Part shown: piece by piece, positions 17,851 to 27,542 of the stretch
How positions within the stretch are numbered: position 1 is the stretch's first letter
How the letters are laid out: every line of letters begins with the position of its first letter
From: Vagococcus martis
Lineage (GTDB): Bacteria; Bacillota; Bacilli; Lactobacillales; Vagococcaceae
Direction of reading: 5' to 3'
DNA: 64,000 nt
Assembly: GCF_002026305.1 (NCBI RefSeq)
Contig: NZ_MVAB01000001.1
Coordinates: 1,222,001 to 1,286,000 of the forward strand
Program-made: the position numbers and the translations under genes
The notes under the pieces: model-generated
Told to the model about the DNA's origin: nothing
The model's input: only the letters and a program-made list of their open reading frames with translations
Databases searched by the model: none

Positions 17851-18736
17851 ATTAAGGCTCTATATCAAATCGTGTTGATGGACAATAATATTGATGAAAA
17901 AGTCTCAAAAATAAAATAGAATTAATTGAAGTGAGGGAAGAAATTCTCTCGCTTTTTTATTTAACCTGAAAAACTTGATTTTGAATCAAAAAGATACGTC
18001 GTTTAAATAGTAGAAAGTTTCGATAGCCATAGGCCACACGTTTAATCACTTTAATTTTATTGTTAATGCCTTCTAAGAAACCATTTGAATAGGAGTATTT
18101 AAAGGCATTCATAAATCCTTGGGAGAATTTACCAATAAAAGGAGTTTCCAATAACGCTTTAATCTTCGATACTGCTTTCCTTCCTCTTGATTGTGGCGTT
18201 TGGAAAGACTGTTTTTAATAGTTGACCGTAACTTGCATTCATGTCCATGACCAAAAACCTTACTTTTATACGTGATTTTCTGGAATACTTCATAAAGTAA
18301 GAAACCAACTTATGTAATCTTTTATCAGGTAAGATATCGATTATTTTTTTAGATGTCGCATCAGCACAAATAAAGCTCATTCCAGCATGACAATCAGAAG
18401 TAGAGCTAAACTCATCTACACAAAGAGCCGTGGGCAAGAAGTTAAAATTCGGTTGCTGGTTATTGGTAAATGATACTAACACACGTTTAGCAGTGTTTTC
18501 AGAGACACTGTGGCATTCTGCGATTTCTTTACGTGATCGATTATCTTTTAAGTCAAAAGCAATTTGGTATTTAAGCTGTTTAGAAATTTGACAATAGTCA
18601 TCTACTAGAGAAGTAGAAGCACTGAAAGTTGATCCACAGTTTCTACAAAGGTAACGTGATCTGTGAAGTTTCAGATAAGTTGGGCGACGTTCAACTTCAG
18701 GCAATTGACTAATGGTTTGATACGTTCCGTTTTTTA

Positions 18737-20210
18737 GGCTCTATAATTTCTACTGTTGGTAACACAAGTTACCGACCGTTTTTTGTACACAAAAACATGT
18801 GATATCCGTTAGAATGAAATTGCGAAAAAACAAACTAAGGAGGATACCACATGTCATATTCACAGACTATCAAAGATATCTTAAATATACTAGACCTAAA
18901 TATTATTTTTAATGAAAATTGTTTATCTACTGAAAAAATAAAAGGCGTTTTCTCTCGGATATTCCATGGTTTTTTAGAAGAATCTCCTACATGCTGTCCG
19001 CATTGTCAAAGTAATCACTCTAATATTATTAAATGGGGATATACAACTAGCCTAATTAAAATGCCTAGTGTTTCTGAATATGTCACTTATATTAGATTAA
19101 AGAAACGTCGTTTCTTTTGTAAAAAATGTGATACGACTTTTGTTTTAGATACCCCTTTTGTTTCTAGAAACAACTGTATTTCTAATAATTTAAAACGTCT
19201 CATTGCGAAACAGTTAACCTCTAAACACGCCATGAGTGATATCGCAAAACAAACGAGCGTTTCAACTTCAACTGTCTCTCGCGTATTAAAAGAGTGGTAT
19301 GAATCGATTAAGAAGTATAGTTATGAACTTCCGTCTGTACTATGTTTTGATGAATTTAAATCTGTTAAAAAAGTAGCTGGTTCAATGAGTTTTATTATGA
19401 TGAACGGTGAAACAAATGAATTAATTGATATTCTACCTGATCGAAGATTACCAAAAATTAAGAATTATTTTAATGGCTTCTCTCTAGCTAATAGAAAACA
19501 AGTAAAATATGTCGTTTCAGATATCTATCAACCTTACATTACTTTAACCAAACGAGTTTTCCCTAACGCTAACGTCGTTTTAGATAAATTTCATCTCGTT
19601 GAACATCTCGGCAGGGCATTTCAAAAGATACGGATTAAAATAACGACTCAATTAAAATATAAAGATAACGGGGTTATCTATAGACGAATTAAAAAGCATT
19701 GGAAATTACTTCAAAAAAGCTATGACAAATTAGATTATATCCAACAACATTGGCGTCCATCCTTTAAAGCGTATCTTTCTGAAAAAGAATTACTTGAACG
19801 CTTACTTACCTATGATTCTAAATTGACAGAGGCTTACAACACCTATCAACAAATTTTAAGAGTGATTCAAACAAAAGATTATTCTTTATTTTTGGAATTA
19901 ATTAATCAACCAACAGAATTTAAAGAGTTTGTTCCTGTTTTCAAAACATTTAAAAAATATCGAGAAGAAATAAGAAACACCTTTGAAACATCTTATTCAA
20001 ACGGTCCATTAGAATGTATGAATAACCACATTAAAGCCATTAAGCGTAATGCCTATGGCATGAGAAGTTTTTATAATTTTAAGCTACGACTATCAATTTG
20101 TTTAAAAGAATCTGCCTTTACATCACCAAAAAAGATTTAGAAAACTAAATGCTTTCTAGATCTTAAATTCTAACGTATTAATCCTTACCAACAGTAGTTG
20201 ACAAAGAGCC
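18737..20210 (+). mobile_element. ISL3-family element, intact, nested in another ISL3
   Basis: 1474 bp. Ends read GGCTCTATAATTTCTACTGT and, from the other side, GGCTCTTTGTCAACTACTGT, agreeing in the first six and last several bases and continuing TGGTAA. It is flanked by CGT-tract-A copies (CGTTTTTTA left, CGTTTTTA right), an 8-bp duplication differing by one T. It lies in the opposite orientation to the outer transposase. Confidence 0.88.
18851..20140 (+). CDS. ISL3-family transposase (intact)
   Basis: 429 residues, normal length. N-terminal zinc-ribbon cysteines (CCPHCQSN and FFCKKCDTTF), then a helix-turn-helix (AMSDIAKQTSVSTSTVSRVL) and the DDE domain: first Asp in LCFDEFKSV, second in VVSDIYQPY, Glu in SNGPLECMNNHIKAIKR near residue 395. 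AGGAGG lies 7 nt before the ATG. Full length suggests recent insertion and possible activity. Confidence 0.93.
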   Translation: MSYSQTIKDILNILDLNIIFNENCLSTEKIKGVFSRIFHGFLEESPTCCPHCQSNHSNIIKWGYTTSLIKMPSVSEYVTYIRLKKRRFFCKKCDTTFVLDTPFVSRNNCISNNLKRLIAKQLTSKHAMSDIAKQTSVSTSTVSRVLKEWYESIKKYSYELPSVLCFDEFKSVKKVAGSMSFIMMNGETNELIDILPDRRLPKIKNYFNGFSLANRKQVKYVVSDIYQPYITLTKRVFPNANVVLDKFHLVEHLGRAFQKIRIKITTQLKYKDNGVIYRRIKKHWKLLQKSYDKLDYIQQHWRPSFKAYLSEKELLERLLTYDSKLTEAYNTYQQILRVIQTKDYSLFLELINQPTEFKEFVPVFKTFKKYREEIRNTFETSYSNGPLECMNNHIKAIKRNAYGMRSFYNFKLRLSICLKESAFTSPKKI

Positions 20211-20530
20211 CGTTTTTAACGGATTGATCAAATCCACATTTCTTGCATTGCTTATCTTTATTCACTAATCTTCCTGTAATCATATTAACTGAGCGGTTGT
20301 TTCTCGCTTCGCGAGACAACCAATCCTCATTAAAAATAAGAGATTCATCTGTTAAATTGAGTAGTTTTCTTGTATTATTATTCATAGGGTTATTCTCCTT
20401 TGTAATGTTAGTTATAGACGACTTAATTTTACCAATAAGAATGCCCCTTTTTCTATGCCTGAAACAAAAAATCGCATTGACAGAATTTAATCTATCAACA
20501 CGATTTAGTGTACAGCCTAAATTAAAAATT

Positions 20531-20566
20531 CCATGAAACCTGTTTGTAAAAACATTGGTTTCATGG
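20531..20566 (-). terminator. Terminator hairpin of the YehR-like lipoprotein gene
   Basis: CCATGAAACC pairs with GGTTTCATGG. On the minus strand it is followed by AATTTTTAATTT. The arm TTTCATGGGATTTCTATTTTAA resembles (in two parts) the centre of the MITEs at 52.3 and 55.9 kb and may be a degraded relative. Confidence 0.6.
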
Positions 20567-20584
20567 GATTTCTATTTTAATACA

Positions 20585-20971
20585 TTACTTTTGTTTAAAA
20601 CCTGAACTTGTTAGAGATTTTTCAGCATCTTTATAACTGCCACCAGATTTTACATAAGTGTCAGGAGCATCATATGTAATGGTGGTTTCTTTTTCAGAAT
20701 ATTTTACTGATGTATTTGCTAAATTAGATGAAGATTCAAAAGCTTTTGCTACTTGATCAGCAGTAGATTCATCGGTAATATTTAATTTTTTATTATCAAA
20801 TACGACTTTAGCAGATACTTTAGTTACTTTATCTCCCTCATGCTCTACAACGATAAAGGTATCTGTCCCCTCCATTGGTGTCTGAGTGAAAGTTGTGGTT
20901 TCCTTTTTTGCACCACATCCTACCAAGATAAACACTAGTACTAATAACCCTAAACTTAAAACCTTTTTCAT
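20585..20971 (-). CDS. Small lipoprotein, YehR/DUF1307 family
   Basis: 128 residues with a clear lipoprotein signal (MKKVLSLGLLVLVFILVGC, lipid Cys near residue 19). The mature part has TDTFIVVEHEGDKVTKVSAK and a C-terminal GGSYKDAEKSLTSSGFKQK, as in DUF1307/YehR proteins, whose function is unknown. GGGTGG on the minus strand precedes the ATG. It stands alone between ISL3 and IS1202-type elements. Confidence 0.75.
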   Translation of the reverse strand: MKKVLSLGLLVLVFILVGCGAKKETTTFTQTPMEGTDTFIVVEHEGDKVTKVSAKVVFDNKKLNITDESTADQVAKAFESSSNLANTSVKYSEKETTITYDAPDTYVKSGGSYKDAEKSLTSSGFKQK

Positions 20972-21032
20972 AAAACCACCCTTTAATATTTTTTCAACAT
21001 ATACATTATTAATGATGGAGAAGTCTATGTCA

Positions 21033-21060
21033 AGTATAAATTAATAGAGAATATATTAAA
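21033..21060. repeat. 28-bp target duplication, left copy
   Basis: Starts AGTATAAATTAATAGAG and ends ATATATTAAA; identical to 22649-22676. See the element between them. Confidence 0.9.
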
Positions 21061-22648
21061 TATCATTCGAAAGTGATAATGTCCTAAGTAGGTCGAAAGA
21101 CAAAATGTCCCAAAATGATAAAATAACTTTATGAAAAGGATAAATCTAACAATGAATGAAACCAAAAAGTATCAAGTTATTAAAGCTGTCGCTGAAAATA
21201 AAAAACAAAAAAAGAGAGCTAGTGTTGAACTTAATTTATCTATACGACAAATTAACCGTTTAGTGAAATCATACAGGGAAAATGGTAAATCAGCATTTGT
21301 CCATAAAAATCGAGGGAGAAAAAATAAGCACTCTGTGCCTGAAAAAGTAAAACAACAAATAATCACTAGTTATCAATCGTTTAGTATTAAACCAAATATT
21401 AAGCATTTTACTGAAATACTGAAAAACGACCATCATATCTGTTATACAGATACTACAATTAGAAGCATCCTGTACAAAGAAAAAATACTTTCACCAAAGG
21501 CTCAAAAAAAGACAAAAAGAAGACTCAAACAATTAATAAAGCAAGAAGGTCAACAAACCAAACAATCAGAGAACCTATTGGTTCCAAGAGCTGAAGACTA
21601 CCTAGAACTCCCTGAAAAGACCCATCCTAGTCGACCTAGAAAAAAATACAAAGGAGAATTAATTCAATTAGATGCTAGTTCATATAATTGGTTTGGAAAT
21701 CAAATAACTCATCTTCATTTAGCTATTGACGACGCATCAGGTAATATTGTTGGCGCTTATTTTGACCAACAGGAAACGCTCAATGGTTATTACCATGTTC
21801 TTCATCAAATTCTGACAAAACAAGGGATTCCTGCCACTTTTCTAACAGATAAACGAACCGTCTTTGAGTACAACAGAAAATCAACAAAAGCTGTAGAAGA
21901 AGATACGTTCACGCAGTTTGGGTTTGCTTGTCATCAATTAGGTATTGACATAAAAACATCCTCTATTCCTCAAGCAAAAGGTCGTGTAGAACGTTTAAAT
22001 GGGACAGTGCAATCAAGATTGCCTGTTGATCTTGAGATAGCAAATATACATTCTATAGAGGAGGCTAATCAATTTCTATCTGTATGGATTCGAAAGTTTA
22101 ATCGACAATTTGGTCACAAAACTGCAGAAAGTGTTTATGAAACTTCTCCTACAACAGCTGAAATTAATTTATTACTAGCTACTGTCTCTCATCGTATAGT
22201 CGATAATGGCCATCATATTAAGTATCAAAATAAATTTTATCTTCCAACGGAAGGTGGTAGCGACAAATATTTTACAAGGAAAACGAAAGCATTAATTATA
22301 AAAGCTTTTAACGGGGAGATTTATGTTAATATAGCAGAAAAAATTTATCCTACTAGACGATTAAAAAACCACGAGACCTATTCAAAAGAGTTTGATGGGG
22401 TTTCTTCAGATATAAAAAAAGAAAGACGCAAGTACATTCCACCACAGTCACATCCGTGGAAACTTGAGTCTTTCAAAAGGTATCTTCAAAGTATTGACCG
22501 TACTATCGAAGAATATGAGGCTGAAAAAACAGCCTGAAACAAAAAGTACCTTATTTTACCAATAATGGTCACATTAGTGCAAGTTTTACGCAGTAAAGAT
22601 TGCGCTAATGTGAGCCCTCATTTTGGGACATTTTTATTTTCGATTGAC
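21061..22648 (+). mobile_element. IS1202-type insertion sequence (ISNCY group) with 28-bp target duplication
   Basis: 1588 bp. The ends share an inverted pattern: TCGAAAGTGATAATGTCC from 21068, and TCGAAAATAAAAATGTCC read inward from the right end. AATGTCCCAAAATGA is repeated inside both ends. The 28-bp direct repeat on each side fits the unusually long duplications (about 27 bp) known for IS1202. Confidence 0.85.
21131..22537 (+). CDS. IS1202-type transposase
   Basis: 468 residues. N-terminal helix-turn-helix (RASVELNLSIRQINRLVKSYRENG), then an rve/DDE core: GELIQLDASSYNWFG near residue 178, FLTDKRTVFEY near 238 and the Glu in QAKGRVERLNGTVQSRLP near 290. The frame is intact. No strong ribosome site is visible before the ATG at 21131, as in many transposase genes. 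Confidence 0.9.
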   Translation: MKRINLTMNETKKYQVIKAVAENKKQKKRASVELNLSIRQINRLVKSYRENGKSAFVHKNRGRKNKHSVPEKVKQQIITSYQSFSIKPNIKHFTEILKNDHHICYTDTTIRSILYKEKILSPKAQKKTKRRLKQLIKQEGQQTKQSENLLVPRAEDYLELPEKTHPSRPRKKYKGELIQLDASSYNWFGNQITHLHLAIDDASGNIVGAYFDQQETLNGYYHVLHQILTKQGIPATFLTDKRTVFEYNRKSTKAVEEDTFTQFGFACHQLGIDIKTSSIPQAKGRVERLNGTVQSRLPVDLEIANIHSIEEANQFLSVWIRKFNRQFGHKTAESVYETSPTTAEINLLLATVSHRIVDNGHHIKYQNKFYLPTEGGSDKYFTRKTKALIIKAFNGEIYVNIAEKIYPTRRLKNHETYSKEFDGVSSDIKKERRKYIPPQSHPWKLESFKRYLQSIDRTIEEYEAEKTA

Positions 22649-22676
22649 AGTATAAATTAATAGAGAATATATTAAA
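22649..22676. repeat. 28-bp target duplication, right copy
   Basis: Identical to 21033-21060. The remainder of the gap to 22883 holds only a terminator hairpin. Confidence 0.9.
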
Positions 22677-22799
22677 GTATTAGTTTTTGTGAGAGGTCTG
22701 AGTATGCGAGGTAAATCATTAATTATTTGTATCATCTATCATAATTTATTAAAAAAATGAGATTAAGTCTGAAATATAAGTTATGATAATAAATGATAG

Positions 22800-22852
22800 A
22801 ATAAGGCTATAGATACCTACAGAGTGTCAGATACCTATAGCCTTATTTTTTT
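22800..22852 (+). terminator. Strong hairpin with T run
   Basis: AATAAGGCTATAG pairs with CTATAGCCTTATT over a 22-nt loop, then TTTTT. The T run favours plus-strand termination, blocking read-through from the IS; it also lies at the 3' end of the minus-strand gene at 22883. Confidence 0.8.
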
Positions 22853-22882
22853 GTAGAGACATATTATTTCTTACTTGTTTTT

Positions 22883-23644
22883 TTACTGGATATAGTAGAT
22901 AATTAGACTAGCTAAGGCAAAAAGATTGAGGATAAACTCTTTCTTTTTGGCCTTTTTTGTTTTCATAAATAGGGACAGTGATAGAAGAGTCACAACAATA
23001 AATGACACTAATTTCCATGTTTCTAGTTGATGAGACATGTAGTGTTGTATCACCAAGTAATAAATACCTATCAAAGAAAGGACACCTAAAATCAAAAAGA
23101 CTGGTTGTCTTGACAGATAAGAATACATTCCTTGTGTGAAAATCGTTAAAAATAAAACAATTAGGAAAGAAAAAATAAACGGTTTGATTAGTTCAAAATC
23201 ATAATCAAACGGATAACTGATAGTTAATAGTTGATTAAACACGATACCTTTAAAAAAAGCATTGGTAAAGGAATAAAACAACGAATCAACATAGTAAAAC
23301 TGTTTGGAAAAAATCATCATTTGGAATAATTCATAAGCTAAAAGAATAATCCCGAATTGGATAGCTGTTTTTTGAATAATCAAGTAAATCAACACAGCAC
23401 TGATGATAAGTTTTAACCCATAGATGGCAATAGGCATGGAACGTCCTTTTTTATAAGTATTTTTCCCAACGAGTTGAAAAAAATCACTCAGTAATAAATA
23501 AAGAATCATATAATTTAAAATTAAGGCACCATGGCTACTGTTTTTTAAGAATAAAACGCCTGGTATTAATGAAATAACTGTTTGTAAAATTGCAATTAAA
23601 AAAGTTAGTGGAATATTTTTCCACAAAGTTGGTTTCGTTTGCAA
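22883..23644 (-). CDS. Polytopic membrane protein of unknown function
   Basis: 253 residues, about seven or eight hydrophobic helices with short loops, ending in a Lys-rich loop (KTKKAKKKE) and a last helix. No catalytic motif, no UbiA-type Asp box and no transporter signature was recognised. It is divergent from the metK riboswitch region and has its own promoter space. Function cannot be inferred from context. Confidence 0.7.
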   Translation of the reverse strand: MQTKPTLWKNIPLTFLIAILQTVISLIPGVLFLKNSSHGALILNYMILYLLLSDFFQLVGKNTYKKGRSMPIAIYGLKLIISAVLIYLIIQKTAIQFGIILLAYELFQMMIFSKQFYYVDSLFYSFTNAFFKGIVFNQLLTISYPFDYDFELIKPFIFSFLIVLFLTIFTQGMYSYLSRQPVFLILGVLSLIGIYYLVIQHYMSHQLETWKLVSFIVVTLLSLSLFMKTKKAKKKEFILNLFALASLIIYYIQ

Positions 23645-23745
23645 AGTATGTCTCCTTAGTATGTTAGTGATAATAATACTTTATGGCAATAACATAAAAA
23701 GGTCAAGATTATCAGTTGAATTATGTAGGTAAAAAGTGAAAAATC

Positions 23746-23754
23746 TGATATACT
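23746..23754 (+). promoter_or_regulatory. Extended -10 promoter of metK
   Basis: TGATATACT, an extended -10 element, ends 6 nt before the riboswitch starts; no good -35 at standard spacing. Confidence 0.55.
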
Positions 23755-23760
23755 GACTTA

Positions 23761-23831
23761 TGTTGCAAGATTCCCGATAGGATTTACATCTCGTGTAAAG
23801 ATGCCTTGTAACCGACTATATTTAGGGGGAA
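23761..23831 (+). promoter_or_regulatory. SMK box (SAM-III) riboswitch
   Basis: Conserved SMK segments in order: GTTGCAAGATTCCCGATAGG, an inner hairpin (TTTACATC/GTAAA), GATGCCTTGTAACCGA, and the Shine-Dalgarno AGGGGG at 23824. When SAM binds, the Shine-Dalgarno pairs with the upstream strand and translation of metK stops. This class is known before metK in Lactobacillales. Confidence 0.93.
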
Positions 23832-23837
23832 TGAAAG

Positions 23838-25025
23838 ATGAAAGAAAGAAAATTATTCACGTCAGAGTCTGTATCGGAAGGACATCCTGACAAAGTAGCA
23901 GATCAAATAAGTGATGCGATATTAGATGCGATATTAGAAAAAGACCCTATGGCACGAGTAGCGTGTGAGACAAGTGTGACAACTGGTTTAGTGCTAGTGT
24001 TTGGTGAAATCACAACAAGTGCTTATGTTGATATTCAAAAAGTAGTGAGGGATACAATAAAAAGCATAGGGTATACACGTGCAAAATATGGTTTTGATGG
24101 TGATACATGTGCTGTCATGGTTGCGATTGATGAACAATCACCAGATATTGCACAAGGAGTTGATGCCTCTTTAGAAACACGTGAAACATCAGCTAGTGAG
24201 GAAGACCTAGGAGCTGGCGATCAAGGATTAATGTTTGGATTTGCGATTGATGAAACGCCAGAATTAATGCCATTACCGATTGCTTTAAGTCATCGAATCA
24301 CTCAAAAATTGTCTGAGTTAAGAAAAAATGGTCGCTTATCTTACTTACGTCCAGATGCTAAATCACAAGTTACCGTAGAATATGATGAAGATGGCAAACC
24401 ACTTCGCGTGGATACCATTGTGGTTAGTACACAGCATGATGAAGACACGACGCTTGAAACCATTAAAACAGATGTGATTGATTTAGTCATTAAAGAAGTG
24501 ATTCCTAGTGAATTACTTGATGATAAAACAAAATACTATATTAACCCAACTGGTCGCTTTGTTATAGGTGGACCTCAGGGAGATTCTGGATTAACAGGTC
24601 GAAAAATCATTGTTGATACCTATGGAGGATATGCTCGCCATGGTGGTGGAGCCTTCTCGGGAAAAGATGCGACAAAAGTTGACCGTTCAGCAAGTTATGC
24701 TGCTAGATATATTGCAAAAAATATCGTGGGTGCAGGACTAGCGACAAAATGTGAAGTTCAACTTGCTTATGCCATTGGGGTAGCTCAACCTGTTTCGATT
24801 TCGATTGAAACATTTGGAACAAGCGACTACAAAGAATCAGAACTGATTGCGGCTGTGAGAGCCTTGTTTAATCTATCACCAACTGGTATTATAAATATGT
24901 TGGACTTAAGACGTCCTATCTACCAAAAAACTGCCGCATACGGTCATTTTGGTCGTGATGATGAAGACTTTACCTGGGAAAAAACAGATAAAGTGGACGA
25001 CTTGAAACAATTTTTAGCAAAATAA
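23838..25025 (+). CDS. metK: S-adenosylmethionine synthetase
   Basis: 395 residues. Motifs: [17 protein letters not shown] near residue 16, [12 protein letters not shown] near 120 and the P-loop-like [16 protein letters not shown] near 265. It makes SAM from methionine and ATP. AGGGGG lies 8 nt before the ATG at 23838 and is part of the SMK box; an ATG at 23831 is out of frame. SAM turnover yields the methylthioadenosine whose sugar the operon at the window start would dispose of. Confidence 0.97.
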   Translation: MKERKLFTSESVSEGHPDKVADQISDAILDAILEKDPMARVACETSVTTGLVLVFGEITTSAYVDIQKVVRDTIKSIGYTRAKYGFDGDTCAVMVAIDEQSPDIAQGVDASLETRETSASEEDLGAGDQGLMFGFAIDETPELMPLPIALSHRITQKLSELRKNGRLSYLRPDAKSQVTVEYDEDGKPLRVDTIVVSTQHDEDTTLETIKTDVIDLVIKEVIPSELLDDKTKYYINPTGRFVIGGPQGDSGLTGRKIIVDTYGGYARHGGGAFSGKDATKVDRSASYAARYIAKNIVGAGLATKCEVQLAYAIGVAQPVSISIETFGTSDYKESELIAAVRALFNLSPTGIINMLDLRRPIYQKTAAYGHFGRDDEDFTWEKTDKVDDLKQFLAK

Positions 25026-25037
25026 AAAAATAACAGT

Positions 25038-25083
25038 AATCCTTATTTGGCAAGCACTTTGGCTAATAAGGATTATTATTTTG
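25038..25083 (+). terminator. Terminator of metK
   Basis: AATCCTTATT pairs with AATAAGGATT over a 17-nt loop, then ATTATTTTG. Confidence 0.75.
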
Positions 25084-25094
25084 AGGAGGAAACC

Positions 25095-26555
25095 ATGCAA
25101 CAAAAAAGAGAAACAAATGTTAAAATTATCACTGCTTGTGTGTTTATCGCTACTTTTATGACAGCAGTGGAAGGGACCATTGTATCAACCGCTATGCCAA
25201 CGATTGTTGGGTCATTAAAGGGCATTAGTATTATGAACTGGGTATTTTCAATTTATTTATTAACAAATGCTATGATGACTCCAATCTACGGTAAATTAGC
25301 AGATAAAATTGGTCGAAAACCAATTTATTTGATTGGGGTATTTATATTTATTATTGGGTCGGCGTTATCAGGAATGAGTCAAAATATGATTCAATTAATT
25401 ATTTTCCGTGCGATTCAAGGGATTGGGGCAGGTTCTATTGTTCCAGTATCTTTAACAATTATTGCGGATATTTATCCAGTTGATAAACGTGCGGGTGTTT
25501 TAGGTTTAAATAGTGCCGCTTGGGGAATTGCCAGTATCGTTGGTCCACTTGCCGGAGGATTTATCGTTGATGCGTTTAGTTGGCATTGGATTTTCTTAAT
25601 CAATGTACCAATTGGTATTATTTTAATGATTTTAGTATGGATTTATTTGATAGAAGATAAAAGAGAGGTCGAAAAAAGTCCGATTGATTATATGGGCAGT
25701 TTCTATATGATGACCATGTTGCTATCATTGTTATATGGGGTTCAAAAAATTAATGATGGCTTTAACTTAATTACAATTATTGCTTTTGCCATCTTTATTT
25801 TAAGTTTGGTATTATTTGTCAGAACAGAAAAAAAAGCACAAGATCCAGTTATTTCTCTTGATCTTTTCAAAAATCGCACCTTTGTATTGGTTAACTTAAT
25901 TGCGGCATTAATTAGTGGATTCTTAATGGGTGTTGAAGTGTACATTCCGATGTGGATGCAAGGAGTTGTTGGGAAATCTGCTGCTTTAGGGGGAATTGTA
26001 TTAGCTCCTATGTCAGTTATCTGGATGTTCGGCTCATTTGCTGGGGGACGAGCGATGAAAAAATGGCATCATCGCTTAGCCATTGTAATTAGTATGTTGC
26101 CAATATTGGTTGGGGCAGTCTTTTTGAGTTTATCAAGCCAAGGAACATCTTACGGATTGTTCTTAATATTTTCAGGTATCATGGGGATAGGGTTTGGTAT
26201 GACGATGACGCTACTTACCGTATTAGCCCAAACGTCTGTATCTGAAAAATTTACAGGAGTGGCAACATCATTTTTTACATTATCACGAACAATTGGTCAA
26301 ACCATTATGATTTCAATTTTTGGTTTGGCATTAAACAAAACAATGGATAATCAACTATCATCTAATGTGGTACCTGGAGCTACAAAAGACATGATGAACG
26401 AGTTGATTAATCCAAATACCGCGTCAGGATTACCAATAGAGTTGATTGATGGTTTACGTGATATTTTATATAATAGTATTCATAATGTGTTTTTAATCGG
26501 TTTGTTATTAGTTGTTGTCTCTTATGTACTTAACTATTTCCAAGAAAAAGAATAA
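25095..26555 (+). CDS. DHA2-family multidrug efflux MFS transporter
   Basis: 486 residues from the ATG at 25095, directly after GAGGAGG; an in-frame ATG at 25047 lies inside the metK terminator and is rejected. About 14 membrane segments, the DHA2 (14-TMS) pattern. Motif A is GKLADKIGRKP near residue 75 and the antiporter motif C-like segment is GLNSAAWGIASIVGPLAGG near 150. It probably exports drugs or other toxic compounds with proton exchange; substrate unknown. Family relatives include EmrB, LmrB and QacA. Confidence 0.85.
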   Translation: MQQKRETNVKIITACVFIATFMTAVEGTIVSTAMPTIVGSLKGISIMNWVFSIYLLTNAMMTPIYGKLADKIGRKPIYLIGVFIFIIGSALSGMSQNMIQLIIFRAIQGIGAGSIVPVSLTIIADIYPVDKRAGVLGLNSAAWGIASIVGPLAGGFIVDAFSWHWIFLINVPIGIILMILVWIYLIEDKREVEKSPIDYMGSFYMMTMLLSLLYGVQKINDGFNLITIIAFAIFILSLVLFVRTEKKAQDPVISLDLFKNRTFVLVNLIAALISGFLMGVEVYIPMWMQGVVGKSAALGGIVLAPMSVIWMFGSFAGGRAMKKWHHRLAIVISMLPILVGAVFLSLSSQGTSYGLFLIFSGIMGIGFGMTMTLLTVLAQTSVSEKFTGVATSFFTLSRTIGQTIMISIFGLALNKTMDNQLSSNVVPGATKDMMNELINPNTASGLPIELIDGLRDILYNSIHNVFLIGLLLVVVSYVLNYFQEKE

Positions 26556-26560
26556 AAATG

Positions 26561-26600
26561 AGGCCCTATCTCTCTAGATCATGAGTGATAGGGCCTTTTT
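26561..26600 (+). terminator. Bidirectional terminator
   Basis: AGGCCCTATC pairs with GATAGGGCCT, then TTTT. It lies between convergent genes. Confidence 0.88.
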
Positions 26601-26601
26601 A

Positions 26602-26970
26602 TCACATTGATTCAACAGCCTCTAAAGCTTTAGTGACATTAAGATACGCATCTTCAGTTAATTTTTTACGTTTATCTGCAGAGATATTTGTACTAATTTC
26701 ATGTAAATTATGACCTAGATTAACGACATTACGCTCAATCGTTTCAGCATAGTTTAACTCTTCAGCAGAAAACTGTTCTGGATGCTTTTTGAAGTCTTCT
26801 TTTAATTGTTTTACTAGAGATTCAGCATTTTGGTAAATACCTTCATATTGGTCAGATTCTAATGACTCCATGATAGAACTATCTTTCTCTAAGATAACAA
26901 GCAAGTCTTCTTTTAATTTTTTAAGATGAAGGGTCATCCCTTTGAATTTTTCAGCATTTGATATTGTCAT
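26602..26970 (-). CDS. Small helical cytoplasmic protein, unknown
   Basis: 122 residues from the ATG at 26970, 8 nt after AAGGAGT on the minus strand; a GTG three codons earlier overlaps that site. The sequence is charged and almost all helix-forming, without Cys, signal peptide or membrane segment. No family was recognised. It may be a coiled-coil adaptor, but nothing in the neighbourhood supports a specific role. Confidence 0.65.
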   Translation of the reverse strand: MTISNAEKFKGMTLHLKKLKEDLLVILEKDSSIMESLESDQYEGIYQNAESLVKQLKEDFKKHPEQFSAEELNYAETIERNVVNLGHNLHEISTNISADKRKKLTEDAYLNVTKALEAVESM

Positions 26971-27163
26971 GTTTCTCACTCCTTTAGTGTTTTTTGAATC
27001 TGTTTGTTTATATGGTTTATTATAGTGTTCAAATAAAAATTTTTTGTAAACAAAAGTCGAATAAATTCAAAATATTTAAAAAGATAAATAGTTTTTTTTA
27101 CATATAAAAACCATTTTTTTGTAATAAACTAAACACTAACTTGAGAAAGGTGGTATAAGTAGT

Positions 27164-27523
27164 ATGAGAGAAAATATTGGTATTGGTTATTTAATTGAAT
27201 CACTAGATAATAAAACAGAAAAAATATCTATTGTAGAACCTTTAGTTGGATTGTATATCCCGAAAGATGTAAAAAAATTAAGTCATTTAAATCGTGCACC
27301 TGAAATAGGCGATGTGATAGAAGTAAGAGATTGCAATCACTATTTATTGATTGATGTCATACATCGTGAAGATAGTGAGGAAGCACAGGATGTGTTACCC
27401 CATATTACAAATATCATCCATACAAAAGAGCAATTAAAAGATTATACTGTTGAAGTCGTTGGAGATAACGAATCAACATTTGATCGTTTAGTGGATGAGT
27501 ATATGAATAGTACAATTAAATAA
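27164..27523 (+). CDS. Small cytoplasmic protein, unknown
   Basis: 119 residues after an AAAGGTGG ribosome site. It mixes beta-like segments (IGIGYLIESL, VGLYIPKDV, GDVIEVRDCNHYLLIDVIH) with an acidic helical C-terminus. No family was recognised. It is followed by its own terminator and so is monocistronic. The 184-bp upstream gap is AT-rich without a clear promoter. Confidence 0.65.
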   Translation: MRENIGIGYLIESLDNKTEKISIVEPLVGLYIPKDVKKLSHLNRAPEIGDVIEVRDCNHYLLIDVIHREDSEEAQDVLPHITNIIHTKEQLKDYTVEVVGDNESTFDRLVDEYMNSTIK

Positions 27524-27542
27524 TATTTTAAATTAATAAAAA

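Larger units (their letters stand above)
17957..20385 (-). pseudogene. Broken ISL3 transposase (outer element)
   Basis: Read on the minus strand. The N-terminal 60 residues (20385-20211) with a zinc-finger pair (CKKCGFD) are cut by the inner element. If the inner element and one duplication are removed, the frame continues (VKNGTYQTISQLPE) to 18159. It then loses frame and carries at least two internal deletions: a remnant QYRRLKRYWKLLL near 18165 is out of frame, and the C-terminal part with YSNGFLEGINNKIKV is at 17957-18151. It cannot make an active enzyme. Confidence 0.85.
17856..20517 (-). mobile_element. ISL3-family element, decayed and split by a second ISL3 element
   Basis: Terminal inverted repeats: GGCTCTATATCAAATCGTGT at 17856 and, reading inward from 20517, GGCTGTACACTAAATCGTGT. 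Both are flanked by an exact 8-bp duplication, TAAATTAA (17848-17855 and 20518-20525), the ISL3 target size. The transposase on the minus strand is broken. A hairpin near 17930-17953 followed by T residues could still terminate the deoD transcript. Confidence 0.88.

Noticed and set aside
20243-20536. 97-codon plus-strand frame
   Set aside because: Antisense to the outer ISL3 transposase start and its terminal repeat.
23831-23833. ATG at 23831 as the metK start
   Set aside because: Out of frame with metK and only 1 nt after the Shine-Dalgarno; the ATG at 23838 gives the family N-terminus.
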